The notes: generated by a model not told the origin, from the sequence alone. 64,000 nt of DNA from Bradyrhizobium sp. 132 (GCF_023074185.1 NZ_JADPKY010000012.1:1-64000); one strand, 5' to 3'. Shown: positions 35,359-44,525, counted from the first letter of the stretch. A program made the numbers and translations.

Positions 35359-35591
35359 TGACGGTGATCCGGACGGCGGTCGTCGTCGCAACATTTGCGG
35401 CGATCACCTCGTCTGCGTGCGCGGAGGATCGCTCCGTGCTCCTTACCTGCAAGGCGATGGTGGAGCGCGCATCGCGGGATGCGAATGCCGCGAGCGAAGT
35501 CGAACTGACCCGGTGCCGCCAGGTGATCCGCGAATGGGCATTGCGCGATGCGCGAACAAATGTGGATGAAGAAGGCAGGCCGCTCCGCTAA
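35355..35591 (+). CDS. Small secreted protein
   Basis: The 78-residue product has a signal peptide (MMTVIRTAVVVATFAAITSS, cut near ACAED) and a charged mature domain with two cysteines (LLTCKAMVERA ... LTRCRQVIREW) about 22 residues apart that could pair. Its ATG overlaps the methionine synthase stop by 4 bases. It converges with a 4-base overlap on the next gene. The function is unknown. Confidence 0.7.
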   Translation: MMTVIRTAVVVATFAAITSSACAEDRSVLLTCKAMVERASRDANAASEVELTRCRQVIREWALRDARTNVDEEGRPLR

Positions 35592-36205
35592 TCCAGGGCG
35601 GTGGGATGGAGCAGCAACAGATATCCGGCACTGAGCGCGCGCAGTGTGGACGGGGGCGTCAGCAGCATCGGGCTCGCCAGCTCACCCGTAGCGCGGACAT
35701 AGCCGGCAGGCGACCACGTTAGCGCTCGTCCCTGTATCACCAGAAAACTCTCTTCGCCCTGCTGCACCATCGCGCCGTCGGGCAATTCTGCGAGGGGCGC
35801 AGGCAGCGGGTGCAAGCGCTTGCGACCATGATCCAGACGTTCCAGGTGCAGTTGGACATCAATCTCCTTCGCACGCGCGTTGCTCACGCCGTTGCCCGTC
35901 TCCCACGCCGCGCGAAAGCGCTTGGCGTCGTCGCGGCGGCAGAAGAAGCAGGGACGGTGACCCGCGGCAAAAGCCGTGGCCTCGTCGAGAAAGAACAGCT
36001 CGGTCCAGCTCCGCCGCGCCATCACCGGCCGCCGCCAGCCGCGGAATTCACACAGGCAAACGATCCAGGCCGGCGACGACCAGCGCTTCCTCAGCAGCGT
36101 CTTCGTCGCGGGATCATGGATGATGCCGCGGTTGCCGGTGAACAGGCCGCGGTGCGGTGTGGCAATGATCTCGCCGGTCGGCGTGACGCGGTTTTGAAGG
36201 GGCAT
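35588..36205 (-). CDS. Conserved hypothetical protein with HRPC..C motif
   Basis: The 205-residue product starts MPLQNRVTPTGEIIATP. Conserved-looking landmarks are GNRGIIHD, WIVCLCEFRGWRR, TELFFLDEATAFAAGHRPC and the following CxxC (PCFFCRR), suggesting a metal site or a structured nucleic-acid-binding core. The C-terminal third contains LPDGAMVQQ and TPPSTLRALSAGY. I recall homologues in many proteobacteria without a function. It lies upstream of nothing obvious, with gpt next on the same strand. Confidence 0.75.
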   Translation of the reverse strand: MPLQNRVTPTGEIIATPHRGLFTGNRGIIHDPATKTLLRKRWSSPAWIVCLCEFRGWRRPVMARRSWTELFFLDEATAFAAGHRPCFFCRRDDAKRFRAAWETGNGVSNARAKEIDVQLHLERLDHGRKRLHPLPAPLAELPDGAMVQQGEESFLVIQGRALTWSPAGYVRATGELASPMLLTPPSTLRALSAGYLLLLHPTALD

Positions 36206-36233
36206 CGATGGCTCCGCCGCGCGGTCGCAATAG

Positions 36234-36761
36234 TCACGCCGCCCCGTCGCGGAGCGGCGGGTGGTAGGACAGCGCTGTGTCCCACGGGAAGAATATCCAG
36301 GTGTCCTGCGAGACTTCGGTGATGAAGGTGTCGACCAGCGGACGTCCCTTCGGCTTGGCGTAGACGGTTGCGAAATGCGCATCGGGAAGCATCGCGCGCA
36401 CCAGCTTGCCGGTCTTGCCGGTATCGACGAGATCGTCGACGATCAGGAGCCCCTTGCCGGTGCCGCCGCCGAGTTTCATCGCCGCATCTGAAATGCCCTT
36501 GAGGACCTGCAAGTCACCCTGCTTGTCGTGATCGTAGCTGGCGATGCAGACCGTATCGATCACGCGCACGCCGAGCTCGCGCGCGACGATCGCGGCCGGC
36601 ACCAGGCCGCCGCGCGTGATCGCGATCACCGCGTGGAACGGGCCGACCTCGTTGAGCCGCCAGGTCAACGCCCGGCAGTCCCGATGGAACTGGTCCCACG
36701 AGACAGGAAAAGCCTTGCCTGCACGTTCCTGCGCGCTCAGTTCCGGTGCATCACCAGCCAT
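36234..36761 (-). CDS. gpt: Xanthine(-guanine) phosphoribosyltransferase
   Basis: The 175-residue enzyme salvages xanthine or guanine to the nucleotide using PRPP. The PRPP-binding loop [14 protein letters not shown] (about residues 104-117) and the early [13 protein letters not shown] strand-loop are characteristic, and the C-terminal [16 protein letters not shown] resembles Gpt. It is 28 bases downstream of the CinA-N gene on the same strand. Confidence 0.92.
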   Translation of the reverse strand: MAGDAPELSAQERAGKAFPVSWDQFHRDCRALTWRLNEVGPFHAVIAITRGGLVPAAIVARELGVRVIDTVCIASYDHDKQGDLQVLKGISDAAMKLGGGTGKGLLIVDDLVDTGKTGKLVRAMLPDAHFATVYAKPKGRPLVDTFITEVSQDTWIFFPWDTALSYHPPLRDGAA

Positions 36762-36789
36762 TGTCGTCTCCTAATTCATCTGCCGGCAG

Positions 36790-37527
36790 CTAGCGGGTGA
36801 TATTCAATCCCGCCAGCATTTCCTTCACCGCCACCATCGCTGCCGCCAGCTTGTCCGCGTCGCGCGAGCGCACCACCAGGTTGGTGTTGGGCTTCTGCTC
36901 TTCATCCATAAAGGGATAGCTGCCGATGATGGTGTCGGGGTGCTCGGCGGCAATCACCCGCAGTGGGCTGCCGATGTCGCCCTCACGTGCATTGGCGCGG
37001 ACCGATTCGGAAAGCATGCGCACGCCCGATTTCAGCTTGGGCGAGACGATGTCCATCATCGCCTGCATGATCGAGGGCACGCCGGCCATCACGATCACAT
37101 TGCCGATCTTGAAGCCGGGGGCGAGGATGGTCGCGCTCTGGATCAACTCCGCACCGTCGGGAATGCGGGCCATGCGCAGGCGGGCCTCGTTGAGATCCTG
37201 CTCGCTCCATCGCTCGCGGAAACGGGCGACCACCTCCGGGTGATGGTCGATGCCGACGCCGAACGCCTTGGCGACGCTGTCGGCGGTGATGTCGTCGTGG
37301 GTCGGGCCAATGCCGCCGGTGGTGAAGACATAGGTGTAGCGATGCCGCAGTGCATCCAACGCGGCAATGATGTCGGGCTCGTCGTCGGAGACGACCCGGA
37401 CCTCCTTCAGGTCGATGCCGATATTGGTCAGGTATTCGGCGATGAAGCCGATATTCTTGTCCTTGGTCCGGCCGGACAGGATCTCGTCCCCAATAACCAG
37501 AATGCCCGCCGTGACGATCTCGCTCAT
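36790..37527 (-). CDS. Competence/damage-inducible protein A, CinA N-terminal (MoaB/Mog-like) domain
   Basis: The 245-residue protein starts MSEIVTAGILVIGDEILSGR, with FTTGGIGPTHDDIT as the molybdopterin-binding-like motif. The NMN-deamidase C-terminal domain of full CinA (about 400 residues) is absent, as in many alphaproteobacteria. This domain has been linked to ADP-ribose or nucleotide pyrophosphatase activity in some relatives. It lies upstream of gpt in a probable two-gene nucleotide-salvage unit. Confidence 0.9.
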   Translation of the reverse strand: MSEIVTAGILVIGDEILSGRTKDKNIGFIAEYLTNIGIDLKEVRVVSDDEPDIIAALDALRHRYTYVFTTGGIGPTHDDITADSVAKAFGVGIDHHPEVVARFRERWSEQDLNEARLRMARIPDGAELIQSATILAPGFKIGNVIVMAGVPSIMQAMMDIVSPKLKSGVRMLSESVRANAREGDIGSPLRVIAAEHPDTIIGSYPFMDEEQKPNTNLVVRSRDADKLAAAMVAVKEMLAGLNITR

Positions 37528-37802
37528 AAACTATCCCTCACTTTTAGGGCCGACTTTGCCGAGGTAACGCGTTGAAGTCACGCGCTTTTGCTGCCGAAAT
37601 AAGCAGTCCTCAGCCATTTTTTCAGGCAAGCCGCCGGCCATCCCCGGCAAATGTCCTCTGCCCATGCTTATCGCGCTGGCCCGACCCTTGCTACCGCATG
37701 AAAGTCATGCACTCTTGCCGCATGGCCAGGACGTTGCGGTCTCCATCAAGGCCTGACGACCTGTCGAATGGCGCAACGCCTTGCGGAGACAAGTCGGGAT
37801 CT

Positions 37803-39221
37803 ATGGCACTCGCGTTTGATGAAATGAACATTCCCGGTGGGGACCTTCGCCCCGCCTATCAGGAGCTGGCACGCTGGCTCAAGGAGACGCCTCCCGAGGC
37901 GCTCGAATATCGCCGCCAGGAGGCCGAGCTCCTCTTCCGCCGCATCGGCATTACCTTCGCTGTCTATGGGGACTCCGAGTCCACGGAGCGCCTGATCCCC
38001 TTCGACGTGATCCCGCGGATCATGTCCGGGAAGGAATGGGCGTTGCTGGAGAAGGGCTTGAAGCAGCGGGTGCGCGCGCTCAACATGTTCCTGCGCGACA
38101 TCTACCACGGCCGCGACATCCTCCGTGCCGAGATCGTGCCCGACGACCTCATCTTTCAGAACCCGGTCTTTCGTCCCGAGATGAACGGCCAGCAGGTGCC
38201 GCACGACGTCTACGTGCACATCGCCGGCATCGACATCGTCCGGGTCGATGCAGAGGACTTCATCGTGCTGGAGGACAATGCGCGCACGCCCTCGGGCGTG
38301 TCGTACATGCTGGAAAACCGCGAGATCATGATGCGGCTGTTTCCGGACCTGTTCGCCCGCCACAGAGTAGCGCCGGTCGAGCGCTATCCGGACGAGTTGC
38401 TGTCCGCCCTGCGCTCAGTGGCGCCGCAAAGCGCCTCCGGCGAGCCGACCGTCGCGCTGCTTACCCCTGGTGTTTACAACTCAGCCTATTACGAGCACTC
38501 CTTCCTCGCCGACAAGCTCGGCATCGAGCTGGTCGAGGGCCGCGACCTCATCGTCAAGAACAACGAAGTGTTCATGCGGACGACCGAAGGCGTGAAGCGC
38601 GTTGACGTGATCTACCGTCGCGTCGACGACGACTACCTCGATCCCCTCACCTTCCGCCCCGACTCCGCGCTCGGCGTGCCCGGACTGATGTCGGCCTATG
38701 CGGCCGGCAACATCACGCTTGCCAACGCGGTCGGCACCGGGATCGCCGATGACAAGGCGATCTACTCCTACATGCCGGACATCGTAAAATTCTATCTCGG
38801 CGAGGAGCCGATCCTGAAGAACGTGCCGACCTGGCGCTGCCGCGAGCCGAAGGATCTCGCCTATGTGCTGGACCATCTGAACGAACTCGTCGTGAAGGAG
38901 GTGCACGGCTCCGGCGGCTACGGCATGCTGATCGGTCCTGCCGCGACCAAGGCGACGATCGAAGCCTTCCGCGAAAAGCTCAAGCGCGAGCCCGAGGGCT
39001 TCATTGCGCAGCCGACGCTGGCGCTCTCGACCTGCCCGACCTGCACGGCATCCGGCCTTGCGCCGCGCCACGTGGACCTGCGGCCGTTCGTGCTCACCGG
39101 CAGCAAGAGCACCACGATCGTGCCGGGCGGGCTGACACGCGTTGCGCTGAAGGAAGGCTCCCTGGTGGTGAATTCGAGCCAGGGCGGCGGCACCAAAGAC
39201 ACCTGGATTCTGGACGAGTAG
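37803..39221 (+). CDS. Circularly permuted type 2 ATP-grasp protein
   Basis: The 472-residue protein is of the DUF404/DUF407 family. It has FIVLEDNARTPSGVSYMLEN (metal- and substrate-binding part of the grasp), then SYMPDIVKFYLGEEPIL and VVKEVHGSGGYGM (ATP-binding lysine and glycine loop), in permuted order relative to classical ATP-grasps. It is expected to ligate a carboxylate to an amine using ATP. The next gene starts 4 bases after its stop. It heads the ATP-grasp/alpha-E/transglutaminase/Anbu set. The start MALAFDEMN follows GGAG; the upstream in-frame codons look non-coding. Confidence 0.92.
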   Translation: MALAFDEMNIPGGDLRPAYQELARWLKETPPEALEYRRQEAELLFRRIGITFAVYGDSESTERLIPFDVIPRIMSGKEWALLEKGLKQRVRALNMFLRDIYHGRDILRAEIVPDDLIFQNPVFRPEMNGQQVPHDVYVHIAGIDIVRVDAEDFIVLEDNARTPSGVSYMLENREIMMRLFPDLFARHRVAPVERYPDELLSALRSVAPQSASGEPTVALLTPGVYNSAYYEHSFLADKLGIELVEGRDLIVKNNEVFMRTTEGVKRVDVIYRRVDDDYLDPLTFRPDSALGVPGLMSAYAAGNITLANAVGTGIADDKAIYSYMPDIVKFYLGEEPILKNVPTWRCREPKDLAYVLDHLNELVVKEVHGSGGYGMLIGPAATKATIEAFREKLKREPEGFIAQPTLALSTCPTCTASGLAPRHVDLRPFVLTGSKSTTIVPGGLTRVALKEGSLVVNSSQGGGTKDTWILDE

Positions 39222-39225
39222 AGAG

Positions 39226-40170
39226 ATGCTGTCGCGCACCGCCGAAAACCTCTATTGGCTCGCCCGCTACGTCGAACGGGCCGAGTATCTCGCGCGCACC
39301 ATCGATGCGACGCTGCGCGTCACCGCGCTTCCCGCCGCCTATATCGGCAAGACCAACGAATGGGACTCCGCGCTGCTCACCGCCGGCGTGGCGGCAAGCT
39401 TTTATCAACAGTATGAAGAAGCCAACGAGCACAACGTCGTCGATTATCTCTCGTTCTCGGCGGACAATCCGTCCTCGATCAGGAACTGCATCGAGGCGGC
39501 ACGACTGAATTCCCGCTCGGTGCGCACAGCGCTGACGAGCGAGATGTGGGACACCATCAACTCGGCCTGGATCGAATTGCAGGAGGTCTGGAGCAGAGGA
39601 ACCTCCACGCGCGAGGATCTCGCAAAATTCCTGCGCTTCGTGCAGGAGACCTCGCTGCGCTTCGACGGCTCGGCCTACCGGACCATGCTGCGCAACGACG
39701 CCTACTGGTTCTCGCGGATGGGCCTGCATCTCGAACGCGCCGACAACACCGCGCGCATTCTCGACGTGAAATACCATGTGCTGTTGCCCGAGGAGGAGCA
39801 TGTCGGCGGCCCGCTCGATTTCTACCAGTGGACCTCGATCCTGCGCTCGGTCTCGGCGCTGACGGCCTATCACTGGGTCTATCGCGAGACGCTGAAACCC
39901 TGGCTGATCGCGGATTTGCTCATCCTCAACGACTCGCTGCCGCGTTCGCTTGCAAGCTGCTACGGCAATCTCGTGCGCAATCTCGACCAGATCGGCGTCG
40001 CTTATGGCCGCCAGGGCCCCGCCCAGCGCCATGCCCGCGGCATCCGCAACCGGCTGGAACACAGCAATATGAACGACATTTTCCAGCATGGCGTGCATGA
40101 ATTCATTCAGGAATTCATCGCGGACAATGCCAGGCTGGGCGAAATCATCACGAAGCAGTATTTGATCTGA
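39226..40170 (+). CDS. Alpha-E domain protein
   Basis: The 314-residue all-helical protein begins MLSRTAENLYWLARYVERAE, the hallmark of the alpha-E (DUF403) family, with conserved charged helices such as FSRMGLHLERADNTARILD. Family members nearly always sit beside the permuted ATP-grasp and are thought to form a complex with it or to carry its product. It is transcribed directly after the ATP-grasp gene with a 4-base gap. Confidence 0.93.
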   Translation: MLSRTAENLYWLARYVERAEYLARTIDATLRVTALPAAYIGKTNEWDSALLTAGVAASFYQQYEEANEHNVVDYLSFSADNPSSIRNCIEAARLNSRSVRTALTSEMWDTINSAWIELQEVWSRGTSTREDLAKFLRFVQETSLRFDGSAYRTMLRNDAYWFSRMGLHLERADNTARILDVKYHVLLPEEEHVGGPLDFYQWTSILRSVSALTAYHWVYRETLKPWLIADLLILNDSLPRSLASCYGNLVRNLDQIGVAYGRQGPAQRHARGIRNRLEHSNMNDIFQHGVHEFIQEFIADNARLGEIITKQYLI

Positions 40171-40198
40171 TGTCCCCCGGCTGACGAAAACGGGATAT

Positions 40199-40268
40199 CG
40201 TCATGGCCGGGGCTTGTCCCGGCCATCCACGTTCCTGCTTTCGCGCGAAGACAAGCCCGGCCATGACG
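40199..40268. repeat. Long inverted repeat between alpha-E and transglutaminase genes
   Basis: A 20-base arm (40199-40218) is matched by an inverted 19-base arm (40250-40268) that differs by one C, with a 31-base spacer containing a second short palindrome half. It is a REP/BIME-like element typical of Bradyrhizobium intergenic DNA, inserted inside what should be a single operon. Confidence 0.8.
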
Positions 40269-40319
40269 AGCTTCTTCGCAGTAGGCAGTCGGATCTAACC
40301 ACTAACTTCACGGTCCACC

Positions 40320-41168
40320 ATGCGCCTGCGAATCCTGCACACCACGACCTATCGCTACGAGCCGGAGGCCACGAGCGTCATCCAGATCCTGCGCATGACG
40401 CCCGGCAGCCATGACGGGCAATATGTGGCGGAGTGGCAGATCGACGTTTCGACCGACACCAAGCTCGACACCCACGAGGACGCATTCGGCAACGTCACCC
40501 ATGTGCTGTCCTGCGGTCCCGTCAGCGACATCAGGATCACCGCCGAGGGCCTGATCGAAACCCATGACACCGGCGGCGTGCTGCGCGGCGCCGATGAGCG
40601 CTTTCCGGCAGGTATGTTCTTGCGCGCCACCGACCTCACCACCGTCAATCCGGGGATGAATGCGGTTGCGCGCCAGCTGCGCAGCGAGGCCGAGAGCGAC
40701 ACGCTCGGCTTCCTGCACACGCTGATGACGCAGATCGGCGATCACATGACTTTCGACGAGGACCCGACCAACAGCGGCACGTCAGCGGCGGAAGCGTTCA
40801 CGCTCAAGCGCGGCGTGTGCCAGGACTACGCGCATATCTTCATCGCCTGCGCTCGCAGCGGCGGCGTGCCTGCGCGGTTCGTCTCCGGCCACTTCCTGCG
40901 CTCCGACGGCACGGTGCATCAGGACGCCGGCCATGCCTGGGCGGAGGCTTACGTCGACGGCCTTGGCTGGGTCGGTTTCGACCCCGCCAACAGCATCTGC
41001 GCCACCGACGCACATGTCCGCGTCGCGATCGGGCTCGATTATCTCGGCGCCGCCCCCGTGCGCGGCACCCGTTATGGCGGCGGCCCCGAGACGCTGGCGG
41101 TGGCCGTGAAGGTCGAGCAGGCCGGCCGCAGCGGCCAGTCGCAATCGCAGTCCCAGCGGCAAAGCTGA
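40320..41168 (+). CDS. Transglutaminase-like cysteine protease family protein
   Basis: The 282-residue protein has a transglutaminase N-terminal domain (LRILHTTTYRYEPEAT) followed by the papain-like core with catalytic C167 (RGVCQDYAHIF), H205 (AGHAWAEAY) and D221 (GFDPANS). It has no signal peptide. In this gene neighbourhood such proteins are predicted to cleave or transfer peptide/isopeptide bonds formed by the ATP-grasp. The C-terminus is Ser/Gln-rich (SGQSQSQSQRQS). Confidence 0.92.
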   Translation: MRLRILHTTTYRYEPEATSVIQILRMTPGSHDGQYVAEWQIDVSTDTKLDTHEDAFGNVTHVLSCGPVSDIRITAEGLIETHDTGGVLRGADERFPAGMFLRATDLTTVNPGMNAVARQLRSEAESDTLGFLHTLMTQIGDHMTFDEDPTNSGTSAAEAFTLKRGVCQDYAHIFIACARSGGVPARFVSGHFLRSDGTVHQDAGHAWAEAYVDGLGWVGFDPANSICATDAHVRVAIGLDYLGAAPVRGTRYGGGPETLAVAVKVEQAGRSGQSQSQSQRQS

Positions 41169-41290
41169 GCCGCGCCACCCAAGACCCTCACCGGCCGACT
41201 GCTTTCGGCCCGCCGCCCGCGGGAATCGGGGGTTGGAGCGGCCCTTGAAATTGGCTAGTAATTCCGCGCAAACGCGTTCGGGGACTGGAA

Positions 41291-42049
41291 ATGACCTATT
41301 GTTGCGGAATCCTGGTTCGGGACGGTCTGGTGATGATCGCCGACACCCGCACCAATGCCGGCCTCGACAACGTCTCGACCTTCCGCAAGCTCCACATCTT
41401 CTCCAATCCCGGCGACCGCATCATGGCGATCGCCAGCGCCGGCAACCTCGCAATCAGCCAATCGGTGCTCTCCACGTTGACCGAAGGCCTCGAAGACCCC
41501 AACACGGGCGAGATCGAGACGCTGATGAACGCGCCGACCATGTTCCAAGCGGCCCAGCGCATCGGCCGGGCGATCCGGGCCGTGCACGCGACCGAAGGGC
41601 CGGCGCTGAAATCCGAGGACGTGTCCTTCGACGTCTCCTTCCTGTTCGGCGGCCAGATCAAGGGTGCGCGCATGCGCCTGTTCATGGTTTACACCGCGGG
41701 TAACTTCATCGAGTGCACCACCGACACGCCCTACTTGCAGATCGGCGAGCACAAATACGGCAAGCCGGTACTCGACCGCGCCATGCATTACGACGTCGAA
41801 CTCTACGAGGCGCTGAAGACCGGCCTGATCTCGATGGATTCGACCATGCGCTCGAACCTCGGCGTCGGCCTGCCGATCGACGTGTTGGTGGTGCGTGCCG
41901 ACGCCTGCGAGGCCGATCTCAACCACCGCATCGAGGCGGGCGAGCCCTATTTCCACGATTTGCGCTCGCGCTGGTCGGCGGCCTTGCGCGCCGCGCATCA
42001 GAACATTCCGCGGCCGCCCTACAAGAACGAAAAAGAACCCAAAACCTGA
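41291..42049 (+). CDS. Anbu, bacterial proteasome homologue
   Basis: The 252-residue Ntn-hydrolase starts MTYCCG. Removal of Met1 would expose Thr as nucleophile. D18 (MIADTRTNAG) and K33 (TFRKLHIF) complete the proteasome-type Thr-Asp-Lys triad. Anbu subunits assemble into helical or ring oligomers in related bacteria. Natural substrates are unknown and peptidase activity in vitro is weak. It is the fourth member of the conserved ATP-grasp, alpha-E, transglutaminase and Anbu set, 122 bases after the transglutaminase gene. Confidence 0.94.
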   Translation: MTYCCGILVRDGLVMIADTRTNAGLDNVSTFRKLHIFSNPGDRIMAIASAGNLAISQSVLSTLTEGLEDPNTGEIETLMNAPTMFQAAQRIGRAIRAVHATEGPALKSEDVSFDVSFLFGGQIKGARMRLFMVYTAGNFIECTTDTPYLQIGEHKYGKPVLDRAMHYDVELYEALKTGLISMDSTMRSNLGVGLPIDVLVVRADACEADLNHRIEAGEPYFHDLRSRWSAALRAAHQNIPRPPYKNEKEPKT

Positions 42050-42075
42050 CAGTTTAAGAGAAAAGGCAGGAAACG

Positions 42076-42834
42076 ATGAGTGAAGCGAAAAAGATCGCAG
42101 TGGTGACGGGCGCCGGCACCGGAGTTGGGCGCGCGGCATCGCTGGCGCTGATGAACACCGGCTTCACCGTGGTGCTCGTCGGGCGCCGACTCGACATGCT
42201 CGAGGAGACCGCGAAGCTTGGCCCCGCGGGGAAAAGCCTCTGCGTCACCGCCGACATGACCAAGCCGGACTCGATTGCCGCGCTGTTCGCCAAGGTGAAG
42301 GACACCTATGGCCGACTCGACGTGCTCTTCAACAATGCCGGCATGGGCGCACCGCCGGTGAATTTCGAGGATCTGACCCTCGAACAGTGGCAAGCGGTGG
42401 TGAACACCAACCTCACCGGCCCGTTCCTGTGCACCCAGCACGCCTTCCGCATCATGAAGGACCAGAGCCCCCGCGGCGGCCGCGTCATCAACAACGGCTC
42501 GATCTCGGCGCATGCGCCGCGACCGTTCTCGGCGGCCTACACCTCGACCAAGCACGCCATCACCGGCCTCACCAAGGCCTCTAACCTTGACGGCCGCATG
42601 TATGACATCGCGGTCGGCCAGGTCGACATCGGTAACGCCGCCACCCCCATGACCGACCGCATGGTCAACGGCCCCGGCGTGCTGCAGCCCGACGGCACGT
42701 CGAAGCAGGAGCCGCGCATGGACGCGAAGGCGGTCGGCGATGCCGTTGCCTACATGGCCGGCCTGCCGCTCGACGCCAACGTGCTGACCATGACTGTCAT
42801 GGCAACCAAGATGCCGTTCGTCGGACGGGGCTGA
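42076..42834 (+). CDS. Short-chain dehydrogenase/reductase
   Basis: The 252-residue SDR has a nucleotide motif [12 protein letters not shown] at residues 11-22, NNAG, and a catalytic Ser plus YxxxK in [20 protein letters not shown]. It is a classical NAD(P)-dependent oxidoreductase of unknown substrate. It starts 26 bases after the Anbu gene and could be transcribed with it, though it is not a usual member of that cluster. A strong hairpin terminator follows. Confidence 0.92.
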   Translation: MSEAKKIAVVTGAGTGVGRAASLALMNTGFTVVLVGRRLDMLEETAKLGPAGKSLCVTADMTKPDSIAALFAKVKDTYGRLDVLFNNAGMGAPPVNFEDLTLEQWQAVVNTNLTGPFLCTQHAFRIMKDQSPRGGRVINNGSISAHAPRPFSAAYTSTKHAITGLTKASNLDGRMYDIAVGQVDIGNAATPMTDRMVNGPGVLQPDGTSKQEPRMDAKAVGDAVAYMAGLPLDANVLTMTVMATKMPFVGRG

Positions 42835-42852
42835 ACAAAAAAACGCGAAAAC

Positions 42853-42882
42853 AACCCCATGCACAGTAGGCGGCATGGGGTT
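42853..42882. terminator. Bidirectional terminator between converging genes
   Basis: A perfect 10-base stem AACCCCATGC/GCATGGGGTT with a 10-base loop. On the minus strand it is followed by TTGTTTTCGCG and TTTTTTT; on the plus strand only by TTT. It therefore serves the MFS gene (-) and probably the SDR gene (+). Confidence 0.7.
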
Positions 42883-42940
42883 TCCGGCGGCTCCCGGCAA
42901 AAGGGGGTGACGCGAGATAAGTCCACGCGTCGCCTCCACG

Positions 42941-43123
42941 ATCGTCATTGCAAGCGCAGCGAAACAATCCGGACTGCTGATCTCGTGCCCCGGACGCTGC
43001 GCGGCATGAAATGACGCGCTGCTGAGCCGGGGCCCATCACTCTCCAACGTTGCTTGCGGCAACATTGGTCCCGGCTCAGCGGCGTACCGCTTGCGCGCTG
43101 CACCGCGTCCGGGACACGAGAGC
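42941..43123. repeat. Composite intergenic repeat: BIME-like inverted pair
   Basis: A CGTCATTGC...CAATCC unit (about 42943-42973) is followed by a CTCGTGCCCCGGACGCTGC... unit (42983-43037). An inverted copy of the second unit ends CGCGTCCGGGACACGAG (43069-43123). The two inverted units could fold into a large cruciform. These are the kinds of degenerate palindromes scattered through Bradyrhizobium genomes. No gene lies here. Confidence 0.75.
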
Positions 43124-43128
43124 TTCCG

Positions 43129-44382
43129 CTATTCCAAACTCTCCACCTGCCGCAGGCTTGGAAACAGCTTCATCCATAGCAGCGCCACTGCGACCGTGCA
43201 GGCGCCACCGAGAACGGCCGCCGGCATGGCGCCGAACAGTGCGGCGGCGACCCCGCTCTCGAACTGGCCGAGCTGGTTGGACGCGTTGATGAAGAGGAAG
43301 TTCACCGCGCCGACCCGGCCGCGCATCTCGTCGGGGGTCGCGAGCTGCACCAGCGAGAAGCGGATCACGACACTGATCGTATCGGCCGCGCCGAGAATAG
43401 CGAGCGCGAGCACCGACAGCCACATCCAGGACGACAGTGCGAACACGATCGTCGCGACGCCGAACACGATCACGGCCTGGAACATGCGCAGGCCCACATG
43501 CCGCGAAATGGCGTGCCGCGCCAGCACCATGGTCATCGCCAGCGCGCCGACCGCCGGCGCGGCGCGTAGGATCCCGAGCCCCATCGGACCGGTCTGGAGG
43601 ATGTCGCGTGCATAGATCGGCAGCAGCGCGGTGACGCCGCCGAACAGCACCGCGAACAGATCGAGCGAGATGGTGCCGAGGATCGCCGGATTGCTGCGGA
43701 TGAAGCGGACGCCGGCAAAGACATTGTCCGAGTTCGTCCCCTCCTTGGCGATCGCCTGCGGGCGCGGCCGGATGAAGCCGGTCAGGATCATCCCAAAAAT
43801 CCAGAACAGTACCATCATTGCGTAGGCAAGATGCGGCGCGACCGCGTAGGCAAAACCGCCGAGCGCCGGCCCGGTGATGGTCGCGACCTGCGCCGCACCG
43901 CTGGTGACGGCGGTGGCGCGCTGCAGCGAGCCCTGCGGCGCGATCGCCGGCAGCAGCGCCGCGGTGGTCGGACTTTCGAAGGCTCCGGCAATGCCGAGCA
44001 CGAAGGTCGCCACAAAAATCTGAACTTCGCTGATCAAGCCGAGATAGGTGATGACGCCGAGATAGAGCGCGGTCGCGGCTTCCACCAATTGGCAGAGCTG
44101 GACGACGCGCTTGCGCTCGTAGCGATCGGCGGCATGGCCAGCGACGAACACCAGCAGCGCTGTGGGCAGGAATTGCACGAGGCCGACCATGCCGAGGTCG
44201 AAGGCCGAACTTGTGAGATCGTAGATCTGCCAGCCGATCGCGACCGCCGCGATCTGGCTGGAAAAGCGCGACAGGCTGCGCGAGAGCAGGAAGAACAAGA
44301 AGGCACGGTGAGAGAGGAGCGCGCGGGCGCTGACCGGCGGAATTCCGGATATTGGCTGGTCTGGCATCGCCTCTTCGGTCAC
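43129..44382 (-). CDS. MFS transporter, EntS/DHA3 type
   Basis: The 417-residue, 12-helix protein has the DHA3-type loop GHAADRYERKRVV, LGIAGAFESPTTAALLPAI and the mid-protein signature SGAAQVATITGPALGGF. Members of this branch include the enterobactin exporter and macrolide efflux proteins; the substrate here is unknown. GTG at 44382 is used as the start; an ATG five codons later has an AGAGG directly upstream and is equally likely. Confidence 0.9.
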   Translation of the reverse strand: MTEEAMPDQPISGIPPVSARALLSHRAFLFFLLSRSLSRFSSQIAAVAIGWQIYDLTSSAFDLGMVGLVQFLPTALLVFVAGHAADRYERKRVVQLCQLVEAATALYLGVITYLGLISEVQIFVATFVLGIAGAFESPTTAALLPAIAPQGSLQRATAVTSGAAQVATITGPALGGFAYAVAPHLAYAMMVLFWIFGMILTGFIRPRPQAIAKEGTNSDNVFAGVRFIRSNPAILGTISLDLFAVLFGGVTALLPIYARDILQTGPMGLGILRAAPAVGALAMTMVLARHAISRHVGLRMFQAVIVFGVATIVFALSSWMWLSVLALAILGAADTISVVIRFSLVQLATPDEMRGRVGAVNFLFINASNQLGQFESGVAAALFGAMPAAVLGGACTVAVALLWMKLFPSLRQVESLE

Positions 44383-44525
44383 GCTCGGACTATCCGGCTC
44401 CTGATGTCGACGTGCTCCGCGTGGCTGACGCGGGCCTGCTTGTCAACAGAGGGATGCTCCGACAATCTCCCGGCATTGCGTTTGCAACGCATGGGCGGCC
44501 ATAATCATCGGGGTTTGGGGACATC

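Noticed and set aside
33618..35394. Upstream extension of the quinone oxidoreductase frame to 920 codons
   Set aside because: Only the part from MVRAVVC (33618) is family-like; the rest is antisense to the methionine synthase or out of frame with the HCCA-isomerase-like gene.
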